Source: Chloroflexi bacterium UBA5189
GTDB lineage: Bacteria; Chloroflexota; Limnocylindria; Limnocylindrales; CSP1-4
Length of the DNA stretch: 64,000 nucleotides
Assembly: GCA_002413045.1 (NCBI GenBank)
Contig: DHWF01000051.1
Coordinates: forward strand, 73,883-137,882
Direction: 5' to 3'
This document shows positions 17,762 to 25,660 of this stretch, piece after piece. Numbering within the stretch: the first letter of the stretch is position 1; each line of letters starts with the position of its first letter. A program made the position numbers and the translations under genes. Under the pieces are notes generated by a model. It made no database searches and had not been told where the DNA came from. It worked only from the letters and a program-made list of their open reading frames with translations.

Positions 17762-17777
17762 CGACCATGGAGGACGC

Positions 17778-18836
17778 ATGAGCCAGGACCGCGCGGAGAT
17801 CGTCGACCTGCCGTCGAGCAGCGCACCACGCGGCGGCGCGCCACGCGACGTGTCGAAGGAGCCGGCCCGACCCGCGGTCGAGTCGCGTTCGCCGCTCGGG
17901 GCCGGCGCGCTGATCGTGTGCGACAACCTGGTCAAGATCTACAAGGTCGCCGACCTCGAGGTGGTGGCGCTCCAGGGCCTCGACCTGCTCATCGAGCCCG
18001 GCGAGTTCATCGCGCTGGTCGGGGCGTCGGGCAGCGGCAAGAGCACGCTGATGAACATCCTGGGCGGGCTCGACGTTCCGTCGGCGGGTCGGGCGGTCGT
18101 GGCCGGCCACGCGCTCGGTGACATGGGCCGCAGGGAGCGCTCCGAATACCGGCGCCGGGTGATCGGGTTCGTCTGGCAGCAGACGGCGCGCAACCTGCTC
18201 CGCTACCTCACGGCCCGCCAGAACGTGGAGCTGCCGATGCTGCTGAACGGCGTCGGTAAAGGAGAGCGCGAGGAGCGTTCGGCGGACCTGCTGGCCCGCG
18301 TCGGGCTGGCGGAGCGCGGCGATCACCGGCCGGAGCGCCTGTCGGGCGGCGAGCAGCAGCGCGTCGCCATCGCCGTCGCGCTGGCCAACCGGCCCGCGGT
18401 CCTCTTCGCGGATGAGCCGACCGGCGAGCTCGACACGGCCACGGCGCGTGAGGTGTTCGACCTGCTCCGCGGCGTCAACCAGGAGCTCGGCGTCACGATC
18501 GTGGTCGTGACCCACGACCCGCTCGTGAGCGAGCAGGTCAGTCGCACGATCGCCATCCGCGACGGGCGGACGAGCACGGAGACGCTTCGCCGGCGCGCCG
18601 TGACCGACGCGGGCGACCACCACGTGATCAGCGAGGAGTACGCGGTGCTCGATCGAGTCGGGCGCCTCCAGCTGCCGCGCGCCCACGTGGAGGCGCTGGG
18701 TCTGGAGCGGCGCGTCCGCCTCGCGCTCGAGCCGGACCACATCAGCGTGTGGCCGGATCGCGACCGCTCGGCGGACCCCGACGACCACGGCGACCAGCAC
18801 CTCGACCACACAGGCAAGCCCGGCGAGATCGTGTGA
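17778..18836 (+). CDS. ABC transporter ATP-binding protein (MacB/LolD type)
   Basis: A 352-residue nucleotide-binding subunit. Walker A is GASGSGKST, the signature is LSGGEQQRV, Walker B is VLFADEPTGELD, and the switch histidine is in VVVTHDP. The sequence class is that of MacB/LolD ATPases, which serve FtsX-like permeases. An unusual N-terminal extension of about 50 residues and a C-terminal extension of about 90 residues (rich in charged residues, ending in a His/Asp-rich stretch) surround the normal 220-residue domain. GGAGG at 17769-17773 serves the ATG. Its stop overlaps the next start by one base. Confidence 0.9.
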   Translation: MSQDRAEIVDLPSSSAPRGGAPRDVSKEPARPAVESRSPLGAGALIVCDNLVKIYKVADLEVVALQGLDLLIEPGEFIALVGASGSGKSTLMNILGGLDVPSAGRAVVAGHALGDMGRRERSEYRRRVIGFVWQQTARNLLRYLTARQNVELPMLLNGVGKGEREERSADLLARVGLAERGDHRPERLSGGEQQRVAIAVALANRPAVLFADEPTGELDTATAREVFDLLRGVNQELGVTIVVVTHDPLVSEQVSRTIAIRDGRTSTETLRRRAVTDAGDHHVISEEYAVLDRVGRLQLPRAHVEALGLERRVRLALEPDHISVWPDRDRSADPDDHGDQHLDHTGKPGEIV

Positions 18837-19582
18837 TGCGCGACCTCCAGTACGCGCCACCGGAGCGCCGCCTCGCCGACGAGTCGGGCCGGGCGCCGAT
18901 GGTCGAGACGCATGACCTGTCGCGCGACTACCCGATGCCCGGCGGCGTGGTCCGCGCGGTCCGCGAGGTGAGCGTGCGGGTCGGCCATGGCCAGCTCGTG
19001 GCCCTGCGCGGCCGGTCCGGATCCGGCAAGACGACGCTCCTGTCGATGATCGGGGCGCTGGACCGGCCGACCCGCGGCAGCGTGGCCGTGGACGGGCTGG
19101 TGGTCTCCGACCTGCCGGAATCGCAGCTGATCGCGTTCCGGCGCACGAACATCGGGTTCATCTTCCAGGCATTCGGGCTCATGCCGATCCTGTCAGCCGC
19201 GGAGAACGTCGAGGTGCCGCTCCGGCTGGTCCGCTCCGATCCGAAGGAGCGCGACCAGCGCGTCCTGGAGCTGCTCGAGCTCGTGGGCCTCGGCGGCCGC
19301 GCGAACCACCGGCCGCACGAGCTGTCGGGTGGTGAGCAGCAGCGGGTTGCCGTCGCGCGCGCACTGGCCAATCGCCCGGACCTGCTCCTCGCCGATGAAC
19401 CGACCGGCCAGCTCGACTCGAGCACCGGCCGCGCGATCATGGTCCTCCTCCAGCAGCTGATCCGGAGCGAGGGCGTGACGGCCATCGTCGCCACCCACGA
19501 CCCGATGCTCATCGATCTCGCGGACCGGGTGATCGAGCTGCAGGACGGGCGCGTCGTCGACGACAGCCGGCCGACGGCCTGA
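18836..19582 (+). CDS. ABC transporter ATP-binding protein (MacB/LolD type), second subunit
   Basis: A 248-residue ATPase with Walker A GRSGSGKTT, signature LSGGEQQRV, Walker B LLLADEPTGQLD and switch region VATHDP. It is of standard length, unlike the extended ATPase just upstream, and shares its MacB/LolD class. The ATG overlaps the preceding TGA (TGATG), indicating coupled translation. Two different ATPases with two different giant permeases suggest a heteromeric exporter or lipoprotein-release-like machine, but no periplasmic adaptor gene is adjacent. Confidence 0.9.
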   Translation: MRDLQYAPPERRLADESGRAPMVETHDLSRDYPMPGGVVRAVREVSVRVGHGQLVALRGRSGSGKTTLLSMIGALDRPTRGSVAVDGLVVSDLPESQLIAFRRTNIGFIFQAFGLMPILSAAENVEVPLRLVRSDPKERDQRVLELLELVGLGGRANHRPHELSGGEQQRVAVARALANRPDLLLADEPTGQLDSSTGRAIMVLLQQLIRSEGVTAIVATHDPMLIDLADRVIELQDGRVVDDSRPTA

Positions 19583-19608
19583 TCGAGGCGCGCCGGTATC
19601 CTTCGCCG

Positions 19609-20937
19609 GTGCCATCCACGAGAACCGCCGCGAAGACGTCGTCGAACCTGATCGACCTCGAGGTGCCCATCGAGCGGGCGTTCCTGATCGCCGTCGACAC
19701 GGGCGCCGAGGATGGCTGGAACGCCGAGGACTCGCTCGCCGAGCTGGCGAACCTCGCGCTGACCGCGGGAGCCGAGGTGGTCGGCGCCGAGTGGCAGAAC
19801 CGACGGCACGTCGATCCGCACTGGTACGTGGGCAAAGGCAAGGCCGAGGACCTCGTCGCGGCCAAGTCGGAGACCGGCTTCGACCTGCTCGTCGCCGACG
19901 ACGAGCTCTCGCCGACCCAGCAGAAGACGCTCGAGGACCTGGTCAAGACGAAGGTCATCGATCGGAGCCGACTGATCCTGGACATCTTCGCCCAGCACGC
20001 ACGCACGCACGAGGGCCGGCTCCAGGTCGAGCTGGCGCAGCTCGAGTACCAGCTTCCGCGGCTCACCAAGCTGTGGACCCACCTGTCGCGGACCCAGGGC
20101 GGCATCGGGTCACGGGGTCCGGGCGAGAGCCAGCTCGAGACGGACCGCCGGATCATCCGCGACCGGATCAAGAAGATGAAGGAGCGGGTCGACGACGTGC
20201 GCAAGGCGCGCGAGACCGCCTCGCGCGGCCGCGATCGACGCCTGATGCCCACGGTCGGAATCGTCGGCTACACGAACTCCGGCAAGTCGACGCTGCTCAA
20301 CTCGCTCGTCGGCAGCACGGTGACCCTCGCCGAGGACAAGCTGTTCGCGACCCTCGACCCGACGTCGCGCCAGGTCCGGCTCGGCGACGGCCAGACGGCG
20401 ATCCTGACCGACACGGTGGGGTTCATCCACAAGCTCCCGCACCAGCTCGTCGACGCGTTCCGGGCGACCCTTGAAGAGGTGAATCGCGCCGACGTGCTGA
20501 TCGAGGTCGTCGACGTCGCCGATGCCCACGCGACCGAGCACCGCGCCACGGTCCAGGCGGTCCTCGACGAGCTGGGCGCCGGCGACAAGCCGCGCCTCGT
20601 CGCCTGGAACAAGGCGGACCTGCTCGCGTCGGCCGCGAGCGACCGGGCAGGGGAGGCCCCGGCGGTGGCGGGCACCGTGATGGTCTCCGCGCTGACCGGG
20701 TTCGGGCTGGACACGTTGCGCCTGGAGCTGTCCGCGCTGCTTGCCACGCTCTGGGAGGACGTCGATGTCCGATTGCCGTACACCGCGGGCGAACTGCTCG
20801 CCCGCGTGCGCGAGCGGGGCACGATCGAGCTGGACTACGGCGACCGCGATGTGCGGGTCCACGGACGCGTCGCGCCGGCCCTGGCGGCCGAGCTTCGTGG
20901 ACGGACTGTGGACGGAAGCACGGAATTGCCGTCCTGA
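19609..20937 (+). CDS. hflX: Ribosome-associated GTPase HflX
   Basis: HflX is a GTPase that binds 50S/70S ribosomes and helps split stalled ribosomes under stress. The 442-residue product has the HflX N-terminal domain (WYVGKGKAEDL, near 82), the glycine-rich linker GGIGSRGPGESQLE, and a G domain with P-loop GYTNSGKST near 220, switch DTVGFIHKLP near 267 and a NKAD base-recognition motif. GTG is used as start. The last 14 codons lie inside copy 1 of the repeated RNA-like element described at 20894, so the native C-terminus may have been replaced when that element arrived. Confidence 0.95.
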   Translation: MPSTRTAAKTSSNLIDLEVPIERAFLIAVDTGAEDGWNAEDSLAELANLALTAGAEVVGAEWQNRRHVDPHWYVGKGKAEDLVAAKSETGFDLLVADDELSPTQQKTLEDLVKTKVIDRSRLILDIFAQHARTHEGRLQVELAQLEYQLPRLTKLWTHLSRTQGGIGSRGPGESQLETDRRIIRDRIKKMKERVDDVRKARETASRGRDRRLMPTVGIVGYTNSGKSTLLNSLVGSTVTLAEDKLFATLDPTSRQVRLGDGQTAILTDTVGFIHKLPHQLVDAFRATLEEVNRADVLIEVVDVADAHATEHRATVQAVLDELGAGDKPRLVAWNKADLLASAASDRAGEAPAVAGTVMVSALTGFGLDTLRLELSALLATLWEDVDVRLPYTAGELLARVRERGTIELDYGDRDVRVHGRVAPALAAELRGRTVDGSTELPS

Positions 20938-21121
20938 ACTTCGAAACTCGTGGATAAGTGGGTTCCGGCCGCCGGGACCCCCCGGGTACATTACGTCTTG
21001 CCCAGAGGGGCCAACGAAAACCTGACGGACCCGCCGGTGCTTGCATCGGCACCCGAACCTCGTGCTTGCATGAGGGGAGGGGGTACGAGAAGGAAGCGGC
21101 GGTTCCTCTGGGCGTTTCGTT
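20894..21121 (+). ncRNA. Structured repeat element, copy 1 (candidate cis-regulatory or small RNA)
   Basis: This 228-base element recurs at 22071-22300 with nearly the same length. Blocks shared by both copies are TTCGTGGACGG (20894), CTCGTGGATAAG (20947), GGTACATTACGTCTTGCCC (20985) and GCGGTTCC...GGCGTTTCGTT (21099-21121). Between them lie two tandem hairpins with CUUG loops: a 7-bp stem at 21033-21050 and a 7-bp stem at 21058-21075. The stem sequences differ between copies but pairing is kept. A further 9-bp hairpin can form at 20960-20980. It overlaps the end of hflX and ends 49 bases before the broken hydrolase gene. I recognise no known riboswitch; the RNA role and strand are inferred. 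Confidence 0.6.
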
Positions 21122-21170
21122 ATGCGCGGAACGGCTTCCGGCCGGCGGGCGACGCGCCATCATTGGCGAC

Positions 21171-22064
21171 ATGACCGACCCCCACGCGACGCCCCACCAG
21201 ATCACCACCCCGGACGGCCGCTTGCTGGACCTGTGGCTGGCCGGCCCGCCCGATGGCGACCCGCTCGTCTTCCACTCCGGCACGCCGGGCGCGGGCGTGC
21301 CCTTCGGCTGGCACGTCCGAAACCTCGCCGAGCGCAACCTGCGCTACGTCAGCGCGTCGCGACCCGGCTACGGCGACTCGACCCGGCGCTAGGGCCGCTC
21401 CGTCGCCGATGTCGTCGACGACACCCAGGCGGTGCTGGACCACCTCGGTGCCGAGCGGGCGTGGGTCGTCGGCTGGTCCGGAGGCGGTCCCCACGCGCTG
21501 GCGTGCGCCGCGCTCATGCCCGAGCGCGTCCGCGGGACCGCGCTCATCGCGAGCGTCGCGCCGTACCCGGCCGAGGGCCTGGACTACCTCGCCGGCATGG
21601 GCGCGGAGAACGTCGAGGAGTTCTCGGCGGCGCTCGCCGGCCCCGAGGCGCTGATCCCGTTCAAGGAGCGCGCGATCCTGCAGTTCCGGGACATGTCGCC
21701 GGACGACGTCGCGTCGGGGTTCGGCGACCTCGTCGACGAGGTCGATCGCGGCTCGGTCACCGGCGAGCTCGCGGCGTACCTCGCCGCACTGTTCCACGAG
21801 GGCCTCCGGACCTCGTACTGGGGCTGGTTCGACGACGACATGGCGTTCATCAAGCCGTGGGGCTTTGACGTGGCCTCGATCCAGGCCCCGGTCCACGTCT
21901 GGCAGGGCGCCCACGACCGGATGGTGCCGTTCGCCCATGGCGAGTGGCTGGCCGGGCATCTCGGCAACGCCCGCCCGCACCTGTTGACCGACCACGGGCA
22001 CTTGACCCTCGTCGTCGACACGTTCCCGCAGATCCTCGACGAGCTGCTCCGCGGCGCCGGGTGA
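21171..22064 (+). pseudogene. Alpha/beta hydrolase gene interrupted by an in-frame TAG
   Basis: Read through one stop, this frame gives a 297-codon alpha/beta-hydrolase. The N-terminal part (HQITTPDGRLLDLWLAG, then oxyanion region FHSGTPG and SRPGYGDSTRR) ends at TAG 21390-21392; the same frame resumes at once with GRSVADVVDD and continues through the nucleophile elbow GWSGGGPHA, an acid in GAHDRMVP and the catalytic histidine in DHGHLTLV, to TGA at 22064. Normal members read straight through this point, and CAG-to-TAG would explain it. It sits between the two copies of the structured repeat. A sequencing error or read-through cannot be excluded. Confidence 0.85.
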
Positions 22065-22070
22065 CCGGTG

Positions 22071-22300
22071 TTCGTGGACGGGCTGTGGACGTGAACACCG
22101 GAATCGCTCTGCGAACTCGGAATCTCGTGGATAAGCCGCTTCCGGGACCCGCGGCCGCGCCGGTACATTACGTCTTGCCCGGAGGGGCCCTGAGCGATCA
22201 GGGTGGACCGGTCGATGCTCGCATCGACAGCCGGTCCGGTGCTTGCACCGGATAGGTGGTCCGCCCAGAGCGCCACAGCGGTTCCTTCGGGCGTTTCGTT
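22071..22300 (+). ncRNA. Structured repeat element, copy 2 (candidate cis-regulatory or small RNA)
   Basis: This 230-base copy matches 20894-21121 in its conserved blocks (22071, 22124, 22162, 22278-22300). Its hairpins are a 7-bp stem with CUCG loop at 22211-22228 and a 7-bp stem with CUUG loop at 22235-22252; base pairs differ from copy 1 in a compensatory way. A 9-bp helix between 22201-22209 and 22258-22266 would enclose both hairpins in a junction, and an alternative GCGA-loop hairpin can form at 22188-22203. The copy begins six bases after the hydrolase stop and ends 65 bases before the CPBP protease start, a position fitting a leader RNA. Confidence 0.6.
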
Positions 22301-22365
22301 GTGTCCGGCCACCGCCGCAGGCCGCGGCCAACCGGCCGCGCGGCAGGCCAGGGGAGGGCGGCGTC

Positions 22366-23238
22366 GTGAGCGGGCTCGCCGGCTCCAGCGGGCCGCGCCG
22401 GATCGCGGGATGGTCGGGCGTCCCCTTCACCTCGCGGCTGCCGGCGCTCGGGCTGGTTGCCGTCGTCGGGATCGCGGCGGTCGTACGCGAGACCGCTCCG
22501 TTCGTGTTCGTCGGCATCCTGTTCATCTACCTGTTCACGCGCCGGTTCGGTACGCGCTCGACGGCCCTCGCCGCCGTCCTCCCCGCCGCCGCGATCCTCG
22601 TCTGGCGTGCACTGCCGCAGCCGCTCGCGACCGCCGGCGCCGCGGACTGCGCGAACCTCCTCTCGCCGCCGGCGGTGTGGCGCTTCGCCGAGGCGTTCAT
22701 CGGGCTCGCGGCGATCGCCCTCCTCGTGCTGGATCGCCGGACGTCGCTCGCCGAGCTCGGATTCCGGCGCGGCTCGCGGCGGGTGCAGCTGCTCGCGCTC
22801 GGCACCCTCGTCGTCGTCACGCCGATCGCCCTGAATGCCGGAACCCTGCTCGGCAACGCGAGCCTGGGCGGCCTGTTCTTCGGCACCTATACCCTCGACC
22901 TGACCCAGCCGCTGGCGTTCGTGCCGGCCATCGTCTTCGCGGCGTCGAACGCGTTCGCCGAGGAGCTCGCCTACCGCGGCGCGATGCGCACGTGGCTCGT
23001 TCCCAGCCTCGGCGTCGTCGGCGCGAACCTCGCCCAGGCCGTCGTGTTCGGGCTGGCACACACGGGCTCGGACTTCGTCGATGCGCAGAGCGCGATCCCG
23101 GTGATGCTCGCGATGATCGTCGTCGGCTTCATCGGCGGTGTCATCGCCAGGCGGACGAACTCGCTGACGGTGCTCGTCGCGTTCCACCTCGCCGCCGACA
23201 TCCCGATCTACTTCTTCTGGGCCTGCCGAATCGGCTAG
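22366..23238 (+). CDS. CPBP-family intramembrane metalloprotease
   Basis: A 290-residue protein with about seven membrane helices and the CPBP (Abi/Rce1-like) signature: EE in NAFAEELAYRG near residues 197-199, followed by histidines in VFGLAHTGSDF near 228 and VAFHLAAD near 275. These residues form the metal site of glutamate intramembrane proteases. GTG at 22366 is chosen for its GGGGAGGG ribosome site seven bases upstream (22351-22358); the frame is open further up but lies in the structured repeat. The substrate is unknown; in bacteria the family is linked to peptide maturation and bacteriocin immunity. Confidence 0.85.
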   Translation: MSGLAGSSGPRRIAGWSGVPFTSRLPALGLVAVVGIAAVVRETAPFVFVGILFIYLFTRRFGTRSTALAAVLPAAAILVWRALPQPLATAGAADCANLLSPPAVWRFAEAFIGLAAIALLVLDRRTSLAELGFRRGSRRVQLLALGTLVVVTPIALNAGTLLGNASLGGLFFGTYTLDLTQPLAFVPAIVFAASNAFAEELAYRGAMRTWLVPSLGVVGANLAQAVVFGLAHTGSDFVDAQSAIPVMLAMIVVGFIGGVIARRTNSLTVLVAFHLAADIPIYFFWACRIG

Positions 23239-23247
23239 GGTGCGCGC

Positions 23248-24234
23248 ATGTCGATCAGCTTCGGCGGGTTCGGGTTCAGCTCCCACAGCGGCCATGCGCC
23301 GTCCCCATTCGATGCGCTGAACGGCGGCCGGCTGGCGGGCTCGTCGAGCAGCCACCCGCTCCACGACGTCGGGATCGAGGAGCTCCTCAAGTCCGTCGAC
23401 GGTCCGATCTCGGGCTCGATCACGATCGACGGGCAGGTCCGGGTCGGCGATCCGATCAACGGCACGATCGATCTCCTGGCCATGGAAGCCATCGACGCGC
23501 GCCACGCTTACCTGCGGCTCGTCGGCCTGCGGCTCGTCGAGGAGCGCAAGAGCGAGTCCCACCGCACCGGCAACACCACCACCACCGAGAGCTGGGTCGA
23601 GGCGGACGGCAGCCTGTTCGTGGAGAGCCCGTTCCTGGAGCCGGCGATCCCCGCGCAGATGGCGGCCGGGGCCGAGTTCAAGGCGTCCTTCGCCATCCCC
23701 GGGCCGCCGCTCGGTCCGCCGACCGCGCATCTCGGCGAGGCGATCGTGGCGTGGGCGGTCGAGGTCCGGTTCGACATCCCCATGGGCGCCGACTTCCATC
23801 TGGCGACCCTCCTGCCGATCGAGCAGAACCCTGACCTGCTGGCGGCCGGAGTCGGGGACCAGGGCGGCCAGTCGATGCTGGCCTCGATGGATGTCGGCGG
23901 CGGCACGATCAGCGTCCAATCGGCGTTGCCGGCGAAACCGGGCTCGAGCCTCATCGTGCAGGCGACGTGGCCGAGCGCGGGCTCCGGATCCGGCCGGATC
24001 GAGCTGCACCGCCGCTCGAGCGCGCCGAACGGGGTCAACACGGTGATGGCGTCGTGGAACGTCACCGGCGCGGAGCTCGCCTCCGGCGCCGCGCGTGCGG
24101 AGCTTGCACTTCCGGCCGACATCGCGCCCTCGTTCGACGGGGCCAATCTCAGTCTCGGCTACATCGTCCGGGTCCTCGTCGACCGCCGCTTCATGCCGGA
24201 CAACGCGATCGAACGCCCGGTGGCCGTCGTCTGA
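23248..24234 (+). CDS. Arrestin-like-fold protein of unknown function
   Basis: A 328-residue soluble protein without signal peptide. The segment DGPISGSITIDGQVRVGDPI near residues 51-70, then regular beta-strand patterns such as ARHAYLRLVGLRLVEERKSE and a second half with GSSLIVQATWPS, suggests two beta-sandwich domains like arrestin/Spo0M proteins. The N-terminal 40 residues are low-complexity (Ser/Gly/His). It starts ten bases after the CPBP gene and ends 13 bases before an LLM oxidoreductase, so it is likely in the same operon. No catalytic motif was seen; the fold assignment is inference. Confidence 0.55.
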   Translation: MSISFGGFGFSSHSGHAPSPFDALNGGRLAGSSSSHPLHDVGIEELLKSVDGPISGSITIDGQVRVGDPINGTIDLLAMEAIDARHAYLRLVGLRLVEERKSESHRTGNTTTTESWVEADGSLFVESPFLEPAIPAQMAAGAEFKASFAIPGPPLGPPTAHLGEAIVAWAVEVRFDIPMGADFHLATLLPIEQNPDLLAAGVGDQGGQSMLASMDVGGGTISVQSALPAKPGSSLIVQATWPSAGSGSGRIELHRRSSAPNGVNTVMASWNVTGAELASGAARAELALPADIAPSFDGANLSLGYIVRVLVDRRFMPDNAIERPVAVV

Positions 24235-24247
24235 GTACGATGCCCGG

Positions 24248-25189
24248 ATGAAACCTTGGTTTGGGCTGCACCTGCCCCTGTACACCTATCCCGGCACGTC
24301 CTCCGCCCAGCTGTTCGACCGGGTGGTCGAGCAGGCCCAGGCGGCCGAGTCGAATGGCTTCGGCCTGGTCACGGTGATGGACCACCTGTACCAGATCGGC
24401 GGGGTCGGCTCGGAGGACGAGCCGATGCTCGAGGGCTGGTCCGTGTTGAACGCCCTGGCGCGCGAGACGAGCTCCGTGCGACTCGGAACGCTCGTGACCG
24501 GCGTGACCTACCGAAACCCGGCGTTGCTGGCGAAGATGGTCACGACACTGGACATCACCTCGGCCGGCCGCGCGATCCTCGGCCTTGGGGCCGCCTGGAA
24601 CGAATCGGAGCACGACGGCTACGGCTACGACTTCCCGCGGGTCGGCGAGCGGATGGACCGGTTAGATGAGGCCCTGACGATCGCGAAGGCGATGTTCACC
24701 GAGGACCGGCCTTCCTTCGAGGGGAAGCACTACCGCATTCACGAGGCCCACAACGTCCCCAAGCCCGTCCAGCCGGGCGGCCCGCCCATCCTCATCGGCG
24801 GGGGAGGGGAGCAGCGGACGCTCCGCATCGCCGCGAAGCATGCCGACATGACGCACTGGTTCCCGCTCGGCTTCGACATGCTGCGGCACAAGAACGAGGT
24901 CCTCGAGGGCTACTGCGCGGAGATCGGGCGGGATCCGTCGACGATCGAACGGACGATGGCCGCGCCGGCGATCGTTGCCCGCGACGAGGCGGCCAAGGTG
25001 TCGCTCCTGGAGGCCGTGCCGGCCGAGCGCCGGCCGTTCATCAAGGGCGGCACGCCGCAGCAGGCGGCGGAGGTCCTGAAGCAGTACGTCGACGCCGGGT
25101 TCACCGGCTTCACCTTCAACAACAACTACTACAAGACGCCCGAGCAGATCGCGCTCATCGGCGAGGTGCTCCCGCTCATCGGCGGGTGA
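24248..25189 (+). CDS. LLM-class F420-dependent oxidoreductase
   Basis: A 313-residue luciferase-like monooxygenase-family enzyme. It has the usual opening beta strand (WFGLHLPLYTYP), the VMDHLYQ segment, the ETSSVRLGTLVTG and ITSAGRAILGLGAAWN motifs near residue 110, and the PILIGGGGEQRTLRIAAKHAD strand near 180. These features mark the F420-dependent branch of the family, which uses the deazaflavin F420 for hydride transfer. The substrate is unknown. An ATG at 24248 is used; a longer in-frame ORF overlaps the previous gene and is not needed. Confidence 0.88.
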   Translation: MKPWFGLHLPLYTYPGTSSAQLFDRVVEQAQAAESNGFGLVTVMDHLYQIGGVGSEDEPMLEGWSVLNALARETSSVRLGTLVTGVTYRNPALLAKMVTTLDITSAGRAILGLGAAWNESEHDGYGYDFPRVGERMDRLDEALTIAKAMFTEDRPSFEGKHYRIHEAHNVPKPVQPGGPPILIGGGGEQRTLRIAAKHADMTHWFPLGFDMLRHKNEVLEGYCAEIGRDPSTIERTMAAPAIVARDEAAKVSLLEAVPAERRPFIKGGTPQQAAEVLKQYVDAGFTGFTFNNNYYKTPEQIALIGEVLPLIGG

Positions 25190-25199
25190 GCCGGGATCG

Positions 25200-25592
25200 C
25201 TAGCTCGGGGCGATTCGCAGGCGCATGAACTCGGTGACGCGCATGAGCCCCAGGAAGAACCGAACCGGCTGGGGCATCTGGCGCCGCCGCGGGTCGACGA
25301 ACAGCTCGGGCTCGACCAGGTGGACCGTCCGCCCGCGGGTCAGCAAGTCGCAGCCGCCGGCGGCCAGCACGTTCTTGACCCACTGGACATCGGAGCCATA
25401 GGTCAGCGCGAGCACGTACGAGTCGCCGTCGCGGAAGACGTTCATTGGCGTGCGATACGGCTTGCCCGACGTTCGTCCGCGGTAGACCAGGATCCCGAAG
25501 CCGGGGAGCCGGCCCGCGAACCGCCGCGACACGCGGTTGAACACGTTCGTCGTGAACGGCCGAAGGACCTGGAGCCTGGTCCGTGGTGGCAT
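25200..25592 (-). CDS. Deazaflavin-dependent nitroreductase-family protein (DDN/DUF385)
   Basis: A 130-residue split-beta-barrel protein of the deazaflavin (F420)-dependent nitroreductase family, related to mycobacterial Ddn. Typical features are the VLVYRGRTSGKPYRTPM-like segment (here GILVYRGRTSGKPYRTP), VLALTYGSDVQWVKNVLAAG and the GRTVHLVEPELFVDP strand. The WVKN motif is characteristic. It faces the LLM gene tail to tail with ten bases between. With the two LLM enzymes it indicates F420 use by this organism. Confidence 0.88.
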   Translation of the reverse strand: MPPRTRLQVLRPFTTNVFNRVSRRFAGRLPGFGILVYRGRTSGKPYRTPMNVFRDGDSYVLALTYGSDVQWVKNVLAAGGCDLLTRGRTVHLVEPELFVDPRRRQMPQPVRFFLGLMRVTEFMRLRIAPS

Positions 25593-25624
25593 CGCAAGAG
25601 GCCGAGGATAGAGCAGGGCGCCAG

Positions 25625-25642
25625 TTGACTAATGTGGACTAA
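25625..25642 (+). promoter_or_regulatory. Candidate promoter/operator of the toxin-antitoxin pair
   Basis: TTGACT at 25625-25630 looks like a -35 element. Two copies of GACTAA at 25627 and 25637 are spaced by exactly ten bases, one helical turn, as for an operator bound by an antitoxin. The antitoxin ATG at 25661 is close, so the transcript would have a very short leader. No good -10 was found. Confidence 0.3.
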
Positions 25643-25660
25643 CTCGATACCGTGCCCGAC

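Noticed and set aside
20947..20958. DnaA-box-like CTCGTGGATAAG suggesting a replication origin
   Set aside because: One mismatch to the box on one strand, only one site per repeat copy, no AT-rich region and no dnaA/dnaN nearby; better explained as part of the structured element.
20894..22300. Reading the two repeat copies as ends of an insertion sequence
   Set aside because: The copies are direct, lack terminal inverted repeats, and the gene between them is a hydrolase, not a transposase.
22198..24285. A 695-codon open frame on the minus strand
   Set aside because: It runs antisense to the CPBP and arrestin-like genes and the repeat element; composition is Arg/Ala/Asp-rich as expected from the complement of GC-rich codons, and it matches no family.
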